This document shows positions 43,693 through 56,998 of a stretch of DNA of 64,000 nucleotides, piece by piece; the first letter of the stretch is position 1, and every line of letters starts with the position of its first letter. The notes beneath the pieces were generated by a model. That model was not told the origin of the DNA. It made no database searches and saw nothing but the letters and a program-made list of their open reading frames with translations. Made by a program: the position numbers and the translations under genes. The stretch comes from Amaranthus tricolor. Its lineage: Eukaryota > Streptophyta > Magnoliopsida > Caryophyllales > Amaranthaceae. The stretch is from positions 5,436,001-5,500,000 of the forward strand of contig NC_080058.1 in assembly GCF_026212465.1 (NCBI RefSeq). The letters are read 5' to 3'.

Positions 43693-45526
43693 TAACAAAA
43701 CTCATAAAATCAAGCAAGTTTAGAATAATAAATCATAGCCGTCAAATTGGATGGCAAGAATTAGGATCTCGTGAAGTATAAGCGACGATAATGGGACCAT
43801 GAATAAGATGGGATATTGGATGGCACACTCACCAGTCACCACTATCAAGGCAACCATGATTGGTCTAACTTCTAAGTGTCCATTTCATAACATTGGGTTT
43901 TTGTGTTTGGGATTTTCTTGTCATCAAAAAAATTTGCAGCAAAAAATAAATAAATAAATAAAATTTGCAGCATATCATACACCATCAAAAAACTAACTCA
44001 TTTAAAATTTTTAGTTGATAATATTTTTAATCAAAATTTTAAACTGATATTTGAAGTCTCTTATACTCTTTCACGTCCTCTTATACAAGATAGTTTGAGC
44101 TAAAATGAAAGTGTTGATGAAGCATCTCATCCCTACTTTAAATATTCCATTTGAAATGAGAAACGAATAAGATTCAAACTAACATGATGAATGAGTACAT
44201 GATAAATTTAAGTTGATAGTTGATATCCCATGATATGTCACTCCTTTTGTCCCCAAGATATTACAATACTAACATGTGACAATTGACAAAATTATTATAA
44301 AATTAAAAGAAACCACTAAATTATGTGGGTAAAATTAAAAGTAAAAGAAAATAAGAAAAAATATACGGATAAGAATAAATTAAAAAAAAATTATACACAT
44401 GTTGTCTGAAATAAAAATATTGCAATCTCTTTTCCAAGTCATAACCAACTACAATAATTTCATCCAAAGGTTCACGTTTGTGCCAAATAAATCCCATTAT
44501 CAATTGCTAAGGCTCTTTCAAGCAAGTGTTCTACTTTCCATTGTCAATTGTCGATCCATACCCATAGAAGAGAATGCGGCCAAATAATCCCTAAACTTAA
44601 AAAATATCCTTACAAATAGTAAATCCTGCAATTACCCGTAAGCCTACAACTTACAACACAGATATTTAATTTTATTTTTATTTTTCATAAAAATGAATTT
44701 TTTCATTCCTATGGTGGTGAGTCTCACTCTCAAAAATGTCGTTCATAGTTTTTCCATATTTTCTAATATCACCAATGAAAGTGGTGATAAATAGGAATTG
44801 ATTTTTCAAAGAATACAAAATTATTAAAGTAGGGGATAAACTTCATTCTAAACCTCATTCAAGTAGTTTTTCAGCTAAATTATACATTAAAAAATTTATT
44901 GCTATTTCTACATTTAGTACCAATAATTAAACATGAAATACGGCATACACAATCATATAGGCATATAGCTACACAAAGTACCTTTCGACGCTATGTTTAC
45001 CGCCCTACACAAATTACGTTGCAAGTCTACAAAGACTCAAGCCACAAAGTAAGCCACATTTCACATTATTCAAATTTTTGTTATAGATACTTTATACACA
45101 AATTCAAGGCTCTTTATTTTGATGTTATCTCATCAAGAGACAGTTTCTCATAAAAATATCTCTTTACAAAAGCATAGATCGTGTAATGTGATATTCAACA
45201 TTTTTTATTGAATGTGATTGTTGTTCAACTACCCCTATAAAAAACCGTCTTCAATGAGTATATTAATTGGGTTACTTAAGCGATACATGTCTAAGGTGTG
45301 TCTCACAGTAAGATTGATTCGTACAACAATTTATGTTGTTGAAAAAGAGTTTCAAATATCATAGGAACGTTTCCAAGTTTAAATCATAATAATATAACTA
45401 AAAGTAAAATATAACAAATTAATAGAACACAACCGTTCTCAACAAATAAATTGTTGGCATCAGAGTTTCAAAATTTGAAGGTGATAACTTAAAACATTCT
45501 ACTACAATGGCACGACAATGTTGTTC
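43693..45526. other. intergenic, repeat debris
   Basis: No gene. About 44100-44230 repeats words of the intronic repeat at 32836-33122 (AAATATTCCATTTGAAATGA). GAGAC-type motifs occur at 45130 and 45300. Confidence 0.45.
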
Positions 45527-45640
45527 CATCATCATCATTATTGTATCCAATATATCCCGCTCATAGAAGCTATGATCAGGGATTTAAAGAGGGTTGGACG
45601 ATGGCAAACCATATCCTTATTAAAGGAAATGACTATATTG
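45527..45640 (-). mobile_element. RTE-family 3' tail, reverse orientation
   Basis: CATCATCATCATTATTG, CCAATATATCCCGCTCATAG, AAGCTATGATCAGGGATTT and GGACGATGGCAAACCATATC are the minus-strand form of the 3' tail at 29640-29812, including the trinucleotide end. Confidence 0.75.
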
Positions 45641-46090
45641 CAAACTTGCAACCAATGGAAACCTCGGTTCAAGAAAGACGTGTAGGCAACATCATGTTCC
45701 AGCGTTGCCAAAGCTAATCTGGACAGGCTTATGATATTTTAGTAGCTGATGGAACACCAAATTATTAAAATACCTTTCAAATTCCATCAACTGGAAAACC
45801 ATATCTTTTTATTGGCTGCAATAGAACCCTGATTACAGAACTATATAGCCTCAGGCCCTCAAGCCTTCTCCTTCTGTTCCTAATAAATACGCATACAATT
45901 TTCGGATGTCTAGAAAAAGTTTCGTCCGTTCGAATATACATGAAGTCAATTCATTATCTCACACTGTACCAATGATTTCAAGTAACAAGAAGATAAACGC
46001 GACACAACATCTATAAAGAACCCTTTTGTAAAAACATGGCTAACCACAAATACTCAGAAAGGCATGTATTTGAGTTGATTTAAACAAATA

Positions 46091-46347
46091 CTCCCTCTGT
46101 TCTTTTTTGTTCTTCCCATTTACTTTTTGCACAGTTTCCAAAGCAACTTTCGAGCCTCAATATCTCTAAATATGCATTATAAAAAATTATAGAAAATATA
46201 TGATAAAAAAGTACTTATACAGACGAATCTAATGAGATCTCACATGGATGTATTTTATCATCTACATATGTCTTAAAAAATTTAATCAAATTTCTCTCTC
46301 TAAAATAGAAGATTCTAAATGGGAAGAATATTAGAAAACGGAGGGAG
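46091..46347. mobile_element. Stowaway MITE just downstream of PEX12
   Basis: The ends CTCCCTCTGTTCTTTTTTG and ATTAGAAAACGGAGGGAG are inverted, with TA on both sides. It lies 115 bases beyond the PEX12 stop codon and may be included in, or terminate, the PEX12 3'UTR. Confidence 0.9.
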
Positions 46348-46461
46348 TATATTGAAAATAAATATGATATTGACACCATTATTTTGAATAAATGTTGATT
46401 ATTCAACTCATCAAAAACGAAAGAGAAGAAAAGCACAGTGGATACCAGGTTTTCATATATT

Positions 46462-49400
46462 TTACATGTCGTGGAAGAGCCGTCTAATGTCCTCAACTTC
46501 TGCAGAGATGAGTGTGACTGGGCACCGCTTATACTGTAAAGTATACATTCAGCAGACAAGTCAAACGGATTTCAAGATTAAAACGAAGGTGAAGTACAAA
46601 AGGTTTTGAAATTCAAGTTTACTACATCCTAGAAAGAGGCATATTTCTCATCAGAATAGAAGAAAGAGCACTAAAATAAATTGTATCCCAAACAGCAAAT
46701 ATAGGCCACATCATCTATCATGACTATATCGTAAAGGTTTTTTGAGTTTACCGTGACCAAAATATAGGCCGCATTGACACGAAAACAGCATCAACCGCAA
46801 AATCTGTTTTGCGGCCGTGACCAAAGCCATATCATTGCACTGTATGATGGATATAATGCCTTACCTGAGAAACATATTTGAATATGCAACCATAGCAGAA
46901 AATGAATCCTGATACTGTAACAACTGAAGGATTGGCACGTTTCTCCGAACATAAAGGGCAAAGTGCTTTGTCTGATGGCAGTTGAATACCCTCCTTAGCC
47001 ACCTGTACCAAGTAATCAGTAAGCTCCAGTATATCACAATGGAGGTGGGAAGAAGTAAGTAGCTGTAAAATCATTAATAAAAGATCACAATCTGCTCATT
47101 TTCTTTGGTTTGGGGACGGGAGAGCAGAGCTCGTAAAATAGGAAAACAACTGCTCACTTTTGGAGCTGGAGGCGGTGGTGGTGGGGGATAAATAGTTGGT
47201 GCTGACATTCTCTCCTCTGCCGACTGGTACCACCATTCCATCATCTATAATCATAACAATAGAGAAAGTGAGACAAATATTAATCCCTAGACCTCAACAA
47301 GCCTGCTTGCTCTGGAATAGAACATCATAACTCACAATATTTTTAGAATTTTTTTACCTTAAATATAAATACTGCTGCAATTAAACCTGTCTGTGAATAA
47401 TCAAGCACTTTGTACATACAGCTGAGTAAGAGTCCTTGCACTTTCTGAAATACAGGTACACTAAATTATAAGAATCCAATCTGATGCATCCACAATAGAA
47501 CATAACAAAGTGACATAAAAGCTTCAATAAGTGTAAAAAGATTCGTAGGAGTATTAATCACAAAACTATTCAGAAAATATTAAAAACAAAAATTATGAAA
47601 TAAAAACTGTAGGCACTGTAAGAATCGTATCACTCACAGAAATATTCAGGAACTATCAAAAATAAAAATGATCGAAATAAAAACTGTACGCTCTGCAACT
47701 TAGAGTGTCGCACTCTTTAATATAGGTAGGTCTAACTGAACCACAGTCTTTTTAGAGGAGCATGACACATGATACTTCAATATGATGAATACACAAAATC
47801 AAACAATTTCATAAAATGGCCACATCCGATAGAGTTCTGATGTCCAACATGACTAAGCCCAAGTAATCCATAAGTTACACTTATTTCTTGCCTAGAAACT
47901 TGTCAAAATTTCTTTTTTTAAATGATCCAACTTTTTTACTAGTCAATGACCTAATTCATCACCAATTTGCATCGTGAACTGCTAACTAGTAGTCAGAACT
48001 TTCCCGCAAAAAATATACCCAGAGCATCCCATAGACTAAGCCAAGCATGCTGTTTCTTATTTTGTTTTTATATTAAATTATGTTTGGTAATGAAATTCTA
48101 GCAAGAGTCGAACAAAAGCAAAACCAAAACTACTTACAGAGAAAAGCCTTTAAAATCTAATAGAAAAAAGTGAAGGGAGGAGCTCAAGTGACTATTTGAC
48201 TTGTGTGCAAGATCAGCAGGATCACTGAAACTTCCACGAAGCTGGAAAAATAGAAGGAAAAAAAGTGAAAATTTTTAGAACATTGGCATTCGGGTCAATA
48301 TGATGTAAACAATGTAAACTAAAGCTTCCACATAAGAAAGGAATAGAAGGAAAAGGCTTTAGAGGAGATGATGAAGAGAAAAAAAAAAGAGAGAGACCAA
48401 GAGAAGATTGAAGAGAAAATAAAAGGCACAGACCAAAAAAAGGAAATGGCTTATCTGGAAAATTTCACCAATAACAACCTCCGGGAGGCCAGGATACATC
48501 TCAAGAGATCGCTGACCGGCAATATGTTGTTATCGGCAGTTAGCAACCACCAATTTCCATCTACATCAAGATTTACACATCATAGTTCCTACTCAAACTA
48601 AGTAGCAGTTCTAGAATTTGCAAACTAGTAAATAGAACACACTATAATTACAGGGATTCTAACCGGAAACAAGTAGCAATTGGAGCTTTTGAAGATTGTA
48701 TTAGTAACCACATAGGCATAGATCAAAGTTTAAGTTACTAATTTTGTTCCATTAAGCTTATCCATTTAATTTGGTCACTAAGTGAATCAAGAAGTATTAT
48801 TTTGTGACATCCATGTCGAAACTTTCTTACCCATATTGCAACTAAGTGCACCACTGATATAGTAATTAAAGGGATTTCATGAAATACAATTGAGGGGTTT
48901 AGCTCGAATTCGAACTTGAGTCTTGAAGTTTAGTAGAATAAAAAAGATTCTTGTTTTTTTTTCTCAGCTTAGAGTTCTTTTATGCTTCCACCCTAAAAGT
49001 GGCTAGGTGGTTTGTGGTTCGTGGCTCGTGATTGAGGGAAGAATTCGAAACGAATATATAAGAAAGGTTTAGAAATCGCAAATATTAAGAAGATGAAAGA
49101 AAATAGTTTAAGATGGTTTGAACATGTGCAAATACAGGGTGTCGTGAACTTGTAAGGAGACATAAAAAGATGGCGAGGCAACCAAAAATGACGTGGAAGG
49201 CGAGAGTGGAAAGAGATATGAAGGGTTTACATAAACAATTTAAGATGGTAGAAAATCGAAATGAATGGAGAAGAAGAACTCATGTGGACGGCCGGCCTTT
49301 GAAACTAAAGTAATAGTTCACATAGCCGAACCCATTATTTGGGATTAAGACATTGGCACTGTTGTTGTTGTTGTATTGGTTCATGGTTTGTGGCCATAGC

Positions 49401-52400
49401 AAAAGCGGTTTGAACTCTGATGCATGTGCCTCACATAAGCATCACACAGTATTGCACAGGCCCCAAGTAATAGAAAACCTGATTTTCTCATGCCTGTGTG
49501 GACCCCACACCTAGGCACATTTTTTGAAACTAAGCTACCAACTAAAGGAACTATCAATCAAATTTTGGGTATGTGATGTGATCGATTAACTAGAAGACGC
49601 TGTAAATGAAGCTAGAATTGTCGTAAGAGCATAGAGCACTGCACTGTAGGTGCTGTAGCTAGTAGTAAAGCGGAACTTCAAAGAAAAAAGATGAGCAGAT
49701 GTTCGTTACTAGGCCAGGAGAGTCTGAAGGAAGTTTAGTAGAGGCAAAGAGCAACAAAGTGATGGCAATGGACGTTTTTTTACTTGTCCCTTATTCAATG
49801 TATATGAACAACCACGGGGAAAAGGAATTATTCAATTCAACTTCAGAAATATAAGGGGAGTTTTTCAATTCAATCTCTGAAAATATGGAAGATTATAGCA
49901 AAATTCTTTTTTTTTTTTTTAGGTGTGGGGAGTTGGGTAAAGAGTGGCTGGCAACAACAATATGTCTAGTTACACTTCCAAGTCTTTGTTCTGCTATTTT
50001 CATTTGTAAAAAAAAATGATTTAACTTCACTTCCCTGGCTAACCAAATCCCACCCACTGCCCCCAAGAGAGATTCAAAAGAGCATCACAAATAGAAAAAA
50101 ATAAGGATAGTGCATTACTTTTAACCAAGGAGGACCACGAAGCCTCTCACGCTCGCGACTCCTCATCCTTAATATTCTCGATGAAGCATCCATCTATCTT
50201 GACATAAAAATCTTATGGTCAACATAAGATAATACTGATGATACACAATTACAAGTAGGCTATTCAGAATAAAGTCATGCCCACAATATAGATACCAGTT
50301 CCTGTCCAGTAGCTCGGCAGACATGGATCCCTAAGGCCTGCAATCCAAGTGAATAAAACCCAGTGGCATCCAACAGATACAATGTTTGATAAGCAAACGC
50401 TAATCCTGCAAGTTAAATTCAATTCACTCAGGTAACTGACATGACACTAGGGAAACAATAAGAACATATATTGCTCAAAATGAAAAAAAAAAAATTATGA
50501 CAGAACAAGACATGACCCAATCCAGCTGCATCTACACTTAGATGTTTGCACTTCACATTAGAAACCAAACTGAAAATTGCAAAGGGAAAAAGAGCACAAG
50601 GTGTTTGCTTATATGACTTCAAATTTTAAGAAAACGGCAGCCTGGGGCACAAAGCATCCCTACGGAGCGTAGGATTCGAAAAAGAGTCCCACACCACAAA
50701 GGTGATATGGAGGTAAACCTTACCCTGGATGTCCTCAATTTCTCAGTTGAATAAACAGATATCATCACAATCAACACCTATTACAAGAGGAAAAAGCTTT
50801 GAATGTTAAGGCCTCGATTCTTCGAGAGATCTGCAAATTCTGATATACTAAGGGACATTCAGCTGCAGAGTTTTGGACAAGGGCAAAACGTCCTAAGACT
50901 GGTGGGAGTACCACCCTTCTAATATATTATTTCCAACACGGTATCAGTATCTATGAGTTTTAAGTAATATATAGCAAAACATGATAGCAGGCTTAATGAA
51001 ATCACTACTTGGGTTCAAAGAATGATCAAACTCAGTGTTCTCTTATGCTACACCATTGGTTCTAGAGGAAGAAACTTGAAAAAATAGGGTTTACATCCTT
51101 TACTTTTGTTCACTCCAGTTTATAGTTTCAAAACAGCACATGGGCATAAGTTCATCCACCATAGCCACTCATATTCTATCCTCTCAATTCTTTCACACAT
51201 CCTTGCCCACAACACTGTCCAACAAGAAGCACACGCAACACAGATGTATGCATACACACCCATAGATACACACTCTCCAGTGCTGGTACTTGCAACAAAG
51301 AGTCAATCTGATAAGCCTGCTAATCAGTCTTCTAGCATATGTGAGTGACAGCAAGCGTATAATTTTACAACACTCATCATTCCCCAAAATTTTCAATATT
51401 ACTTTTTTATTGCATCACCAACCATCTGTCTCCATTACGATCTCCAAACATAAAATCACACATCAAATTGTAAATGATTTAAGTTTAATCCTCCATAGTG
51501 CATAGCAATATTCTTCAACTAGTGTTCGATGTAGAAGTTGTATACAATATTACCTCCTTTCAAATAGTGGCCTTATACCAAAATGAGTTTTGTCCTCTTG
51601 TAACATGATGCAGAAAAAAATAAAAAGAAAGAAACATAGGCAATAACTTATAAGCAACCTGACTCTTACAAATATGAATTACCTTCATGCCCAGCGTGTA
51701 TCCAAGGGTAACAAGCAGCTATAAATTTTTTAGCTGCCCGCAAGATGCGCGCTCTTGACGAAAGCTCATTATCTGAAGCTCGTGTTTGATCAAGTGCACT
51801 CTCTGCTACATCTACTAAGTCGGCATCCTCCAATCTTTCATCATCTGTTCCCCATAAGCTTGCTCGAACAGCCGCTTCCCTCTCTCTGCTATATATTGAA
51901 TGTAATTTTGACTTAAAATATGGTAACACAACCTACAGAATATGATTTGGAGACAGAAAATTACAATTTCAGATATGATATCTTTCGTCGAAAAAAAATC
52001 AAGTTTGTAAAGAACAAAAGTGAAAGAAAAAGAAACATTTATTTAATGGATCATACATAAAAGATACATCAAATTCGAGCATACAACTCCCTTTATTTCC
52101 TTTTACTTTCTTTGTTATCCACAATAAGCTACCGGGAGACTCCTAATTCATCCTTTTAAGAAAAAACACAGCAAATTCATTGCTTCAATATGCGTCTGAT
52201 CCAAATAAAGCTAATAGGAAAAACCCATCAAAAGCTTTCCTGAGCTGTATCTTTTTACTGAAAAATCAATAACAACATAACTCATCACTGCTTATAGCCA
52301 CCTAGTCTTTCAAATATAAAAAGGATGAGATATCAAACAAAGAGGGTCAGACAAGAGCACTAGACGCTTTCAAACAATTCATAGACAATGAAAACATACC

Positions 52401-55378
52401 AAAAAGACAATGGAGAGAACTTTTTGATGCTTTTCTATCCCAGAGTACTGAATTTCATCCGTGTGGTCAGAATGAACAGAATCTTTTTTCACTTTAATTT
52501 TTGCTGTTCTCCTTCGCAAGCCATATAGAGATTCTGAAAAAGAAGCATCTGAAGAAGAAAAAGGAAACGTTCAGGGGCCCCAAAAATTCCATGACTAATA
52601 TAACCCTGAACAGATACTCTATAGCAATGAATGTTTTAAGAGAACAAACATGGGTAAGTTACCATAACAAAACAAGTAAGCTTACAACAAAGAACATAAT
52701 GATCACAACCATAATCCAGCTACCTTATCAATCCTACATAACCACCTGGAATGAATCCCATGTTAACAGGACCTCACTGGCATATTGGCAAATTATGTGC
52801 AAGATAGTTACAAAAGAAGTAAAAATCTACCAACAGTTTACTTCAAGAGGATAGGATATGCTAGGCTGCAAGCAATGTGTGCAAAAAACTATACAAATGT
52901 TAAGCTATCTTGTTCAAGTGAGGGATTTAAGTTCGAATTTAAAAATTGATTCATAAGGAAGAGTGCTCTCGCACAATATATTCAGCGAGGAAGCAAAAAC
53001 AGTATCATCCATACAGAAGTCTTCTATGACACAGCATATCCACTTGGGAACCGGAAAAGTACAAAATTTTCTCAAAAACAACTATTAACTGATTTCAAGT
53101 TTATGTTTCAAGACTTCAAGTTAAGGCTGAATACATCAAGGGCTCAAGGTAAGGACATTAGTATCCACCTTGGGAGGTTACAGTTATTCATGTTGTAGCT
53201 TTTGGTTAACTACATATGTTTAATCAAGGAACTTTAATCATTCAGTATCCAGGATTTTACAAGATTTTAAAGACCTAAAAAGGACTTTCTTAAACATACA
53301 AAGGATGGATCATGGCAGAGAGTGCTTGAAATGACTGCTAGGCATTCCTATCTCAATTAGACGTTCTGCACTCAGCTAGTAAGGATCATAGTATGTTTGG
53401 AACACCGCTTAATGATGACAGATTAACATAAGAGTACTCCCAGACCCTCATTGTGTCTAAATCACCAGCTCCCTCAATCCCCAAATCCACCAAATTCATC
53501 CCACGGTAGAAAAAACAGAAAATTCTCTTTTAGTTTCCAAATTCTAATGAGTTGGCATCTCAAAGTTCTTGTTCCAAACTCTGATCAATGTTCTATCCAG
53601 GACCTCATCCCTCCCACCTCCACTCAATAAAATCCAAAAAGTAAATTCAATCCAGAATCTAGATCTTTGTTGGTGAAAGGAGGTGCAGTTTTTACTTGCT
53701 TCATACAATACCAGATTAGCAGGTGTACAAGAATGAAAAAATTCTTGTTAGCCCTTGTGTTCAAATCTCAACAACCCTGAGATAATTTTAACAAGATATG
53801 CTCATTTTTGAAACAATTTTAGTACATTTCAACATTATTAGCTACAGTCCAATGCTATTTTCAATCTCATCACACATGGAACCAAATTACAAATTAAGTA
53901 AGACGCAAATATGTAGGATGTAGAAGCAATACCTGTAGTTCTCATGCTATGAGTCTCCAAAACTAACATTAAGAAGGCAAAAAATTCATCCTCATAATCC
54001 AACACTTTATGTATGATTGGCCTTCTTAAAGCCATTACCTGCGAAATCATATCGGTTCATAAGCGTACAAAATATAAGCAAAGACAATTAATATGCTTAA
54101 TTGCGATTTCCAAACACACAAAAGCTAGGCAACACACGTCATTCATCAAATCAATTGTATTGTCAATGAGGGGCCCAAAACTGTGCTGCACCAAACAAGT
54201 TAGAAACATACAGGGTTGAAATTGTAGAAATTGATATATTGCCAATTGTAACCTAGAAAAATACATTGATTCTGAATGATTTTTTGGGCCAAGAAAAGAA
54301 CCACTAAAACATCAACACCGCAAAACCCTTAATGGTGTTCAAAATTAGAACCGATCACAAAAAACATAAACATGTCAAAATTTACAGCTACCTGAAATTC
54401 ATACTTTGATTAAGACGAGAATGGGAGAGCACGATTTTTCCAAAACCACCAAATATCATGCAATACATATAACATAAATATTTGCTCCCCGCAAACATAG
54501 GCCCCATCTAGGTTGGACAGAACCTATTTAAAGGAGGGAGGAGTTTGCAATTCCCTCATAAAGATAGCCACACACAGAAAAACATCATGGAGAAGCAGAA
54601 TGGCCTGAAGTTTCTTGTGTTAACCTCAAACCTCTCAGAAATGAGATCGTCAGCTTCTAAAACTAAGGTCAGTAATTCGTTCCCAAATAAAACTGGCCAG
54701 ATACTATTCCTTAACTGTAAAGATAAACTAATAATTAAACCTAGTGTAACTGCTCTGTAAAAAAAATATAGGCATATTAATAACATTTTCTCCCCAACGG
54801 AAAGGAGAATAATGCCTCCATTACACACAGTATTTCATAGTCCCTTGGCCAACGAAAAGGTCAAAGAGGTTTGTACCCAAAAAATATTTCTTCCTTTAAC
54901 AATGGCACAAAAGACTAAAGTTGAAGTAATTTGGCAAGTATATTTGATTAGGGAAACATTTGACCCTTGAACCCAATAATAAATCCCTAATTAAGATTTA
55001 CTTCTATGAAATCATAAGAAACAACAGCATAACCATTATTATGTAGAAGTATAAGAACAGGACAAACGATTACCATTTTCCACCCCCTACAAAATTTTCA
55101 TTCTTTCTTTTCATCTATAGTAAGTTTCAAATCCTCTTATTATAACATATTAGGAACACCATTTACATCACACAACAACATCCCAAATTCAACCCAAATT
55201 TGATGATGTATAAACCGATCAATAAACAGTGGTAATAGATACAATAAAATAAAAAGGCAAAAGAACATACACCAAGGGAGTAAGTAAGAGCAGCACGAAG
55301 ACTTGAAGGAAGCTGCTGAGCAGCCGCCATCTCAAAGAATGTTGGCCTTGTGCCCTGCCCTCCTACCTGAAACAACAT
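46462..55378 (-). CDS. PEX12: peroxisome biogenesis protein 12 (RING peroxin)
   Basis: Ten coding exons in transcript order: 55378-55271, 54038-53933, 52548-52400, 51932-51683, 50405-50296, 50193-50119, 47444-47358, 47244-47158, 47002-46865, 46533-46462. Every junction keeps phase, and the product is 393 aa, the length I recall for Arabidopsis PEX12. It starts MLFQVGGQGTRPTFFEMAAA. Residues 20-300 form the membrane-embedded Pex2/Pex12 N-terminal domain (KVLDYEDEFFAFLMLVLETH; AFAYQTLYLLDATGFYSLGL). A Pro-rich linker precedes the C-terminal RING with Cys 339, 342, 360, 363 and 374. This is the reduced Cys set known for PEX12, which binds a single zinc. With PEX2 and PEX10 the protein forms the ubiquitin ligase that recycles the import receptor PEX5. 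A 5'UTR intron (about 55406-55721) is likely. The 2.7-kb intron 6 contains an RTE LINE fragment. Confidence 0.96.
46680..46860. repeat. dispersed repeat, copy 2 (PEX12 last intron)
   Basis: CGTAAAGGTTTTTTGAGTTT, ATATAGGCCGCATTGACACG and CAACCGCAAAATCTGTTTTG repeat, in the same order, the block at 28200-28480. TTTTGCGGCCG gives a local palindrome here. Confidence 0.5.
49030..49375 (+). mobile_element. RTE LINE 3' end in PEX12 intron 6
   Basis: On the plus strand, decayed frames give RTE endings: an R-W-F-E-H-V-Q-like stretch, ARQPKMTWKARVERDMKGL, and ENRNEWRRRTHVDGRP. These are followed by CCCATTATTTGGGATTAAG and a GTTGTTGTTGTTG tail. This is the RTE tail type with TTG repeats, so a different subfamily from the GAT-tailed LINE at 18826. 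It is antisense to PEX12. Confidence 0.75.
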
Positions 55379-55399
55379 CCTCTATCTTCGGGATGTTTA

Positions 55400-55810
55400 A
55401 TCTTGCTGCATTGGAAAGTAAATTCAATTCAAGTCATAACCTCATCCAATTGTTCACTTTAATTAATTTCAATAAATGACAATATCATCCATTCCAGTGT
55501 AAATTCTAATTCTAATTTGAAATAAAGAGAATCAGCTTGATCAACATTTTATATTTGAATTAGGAAATCAGAAACAAAAATTGAAGAGTAATTTAACTAT
55601 TTAAGCAACAAAATAGAATAGAAATTCAGAAAAATTAAATGGATAGGAAATAGAAAAAAAATCGATTACAGCCACGAAAAAGTAAAGATAAAAAATTGAG
55701 AATCTAAAAGAGAAAATTAACCAGCTGAGTACGAAGGATGGCAGATAGGAAGTCTCCAGCGACGGGAGAAGGTCGGCGTTACGGTGGTTTACGGTGGCGT
55801 TAGGTCTAAA
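55400..55810 (-). promoter_or_regulatory. PEX12 5'UTR and promoter
   Basis: On the minus strand a GC-richer leader (CACCGTAAACCACCGTAACG, about 55800-55723) ends at a CTG|GTTAAT donor. CCAATGCAG at 55406 gives a matching acceptor 27 bases before the start codon. The intron is inferred. No TATA box was seen. Confidence 0.45.
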
Positions 55811-56104
55811 ATTGTAAATTGAACGACATGTAGAGTAACCAGTTGGAAACTACTTGTCGTTTGGTAACTTAGTATACTCAACGACGGAGTACTTCATGGA
55901 ACATTAAACAACTCATCATCACGGTATTTTTAACTAGCATTTGTCGGTACACCCTCAAATAATTAAGAATATATAATATGTGTACATGAATTTAATTTTA
56001 ATAATTAAAGCAATTAATAAGTTTATTTGAAAATAAATAATAAATATTTATTTATGTGATCTACTTTATAAAATTTAAATGCATATAAGTAGAATTTAAA
56101 ATAT
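55811..56104. other. intergenic between divergent PEX12 and GAR1
   Basis: AT-rich. Nothing recognisable. Confidence 0.45.
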
Positions 56105-56610
56105 ATCAATGTGAGTGGAGATGAGTATGAGTTTTGACCAATGAGTTTATGTGCAAGTGTTGATTCGACTAATTCAAGAGTTTAGTTCTATTTATTTTTG
56201 GACCTTATGGGTCCAAATTCGTCTTTTTTTTTTTAATTTTTGGATCTTAGCGGAATTAGAGTCAACCAACACTTTTGAGGGTCAGATTCGACTCATAGAC
56301 TCTTTTGTATATATATTTTTAAAAAATGTATACTTCTATAAGCACTATTATATATATATATTTGTTTGATTTGAAATCTTGTCAGCTTATGTAATTTAAA
56401 ATGTGGTTGTATTTATATTCTAAAAATAAAAAAATTAATAGATATTTTGTTTTCAAAACTTTACCCTTGGAAACTTAAATGTGAAGTATATGATCTCTCA
56501 ATTTGAACTTTCTTATTAATTAAAAATATTTAAATAATTATATACGAATAAATTAAGTTGTATAATATACAGTTTCTTATAAAATAGCTAATGTGTTAAA
56601 CTATATGAGC
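56105..56610. mobile_element. decayed copy of the 16707-17372 hAT-type element
   Basis: TTTTTGGACCTTATGGGTCC, TTTGTTTGATTTGAAATCTT, AATTTAAAATGTGGTTG and TTTAAATAATTATATACGAA appear in the same order and spacing as in 16707-17372. The ends are worn away. Confidence 0.65.
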
Positions 56611-56755
56611 TACTCTTGTTAGAGATCATCTCTCGGTGAAAACCTTCAAAACAAAAATTTTATATGCTAATATTTTGTATTATTGATCTATTTAAATGAT
56701 ATATGAGGCGTGTCTCACAATGAGACTATCTCGTATAAAAATTTGTGAAAGTATA

Positions 56756-56957
56756 TACTTATATTTTGGGCCCTAAATGAAAAACCTACAAATCGAACAA
56801 GTATGTTAAACCCTATGTACTTTACTACTTATATTGTGGGCCTTAAATGAAAAACCCACAAATCCATCAATTATGTTAAACCCTACAAGACTACAACCTA
56901 CTAAAAGACCTAATTTCCAATTGCCTTGCCTTCCCTCTAAAACCCTGAACCCTAATT
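56756..56957 (+). promoter_or_regulatory. GAR1 promoter: duplicated site II / telo-box module
   Basis: Two tandem 70-base units (56756-56825, 56826-56895) each carry TGGGCC (56767, 56837; site II type) and AAACCCTA (56808, 56878; telo-box). A further AACCCTAATT lies at 56948. In plants this pairing marks genes of translation and ribosome biogenesis, which fits GAR1. No TATA box is visible. Confidence 0.75.
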
Positions 56958-56998
56958 AGCGCCCCAACAATTCACACTCATAATCTCTCTACCCTAAA

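Noticed and set aside
51106..51348. 80-residue plus-strand frame
   Set aside because: It lies in PEX12 intron 4 on the opposite strand, with no domain or splice support.
52501..52854. 117-residue plus-strand frame
   Set aside because: It overlaps PEX12 exon 3 antisense; the PEX12 reading is continuous across ten exons.
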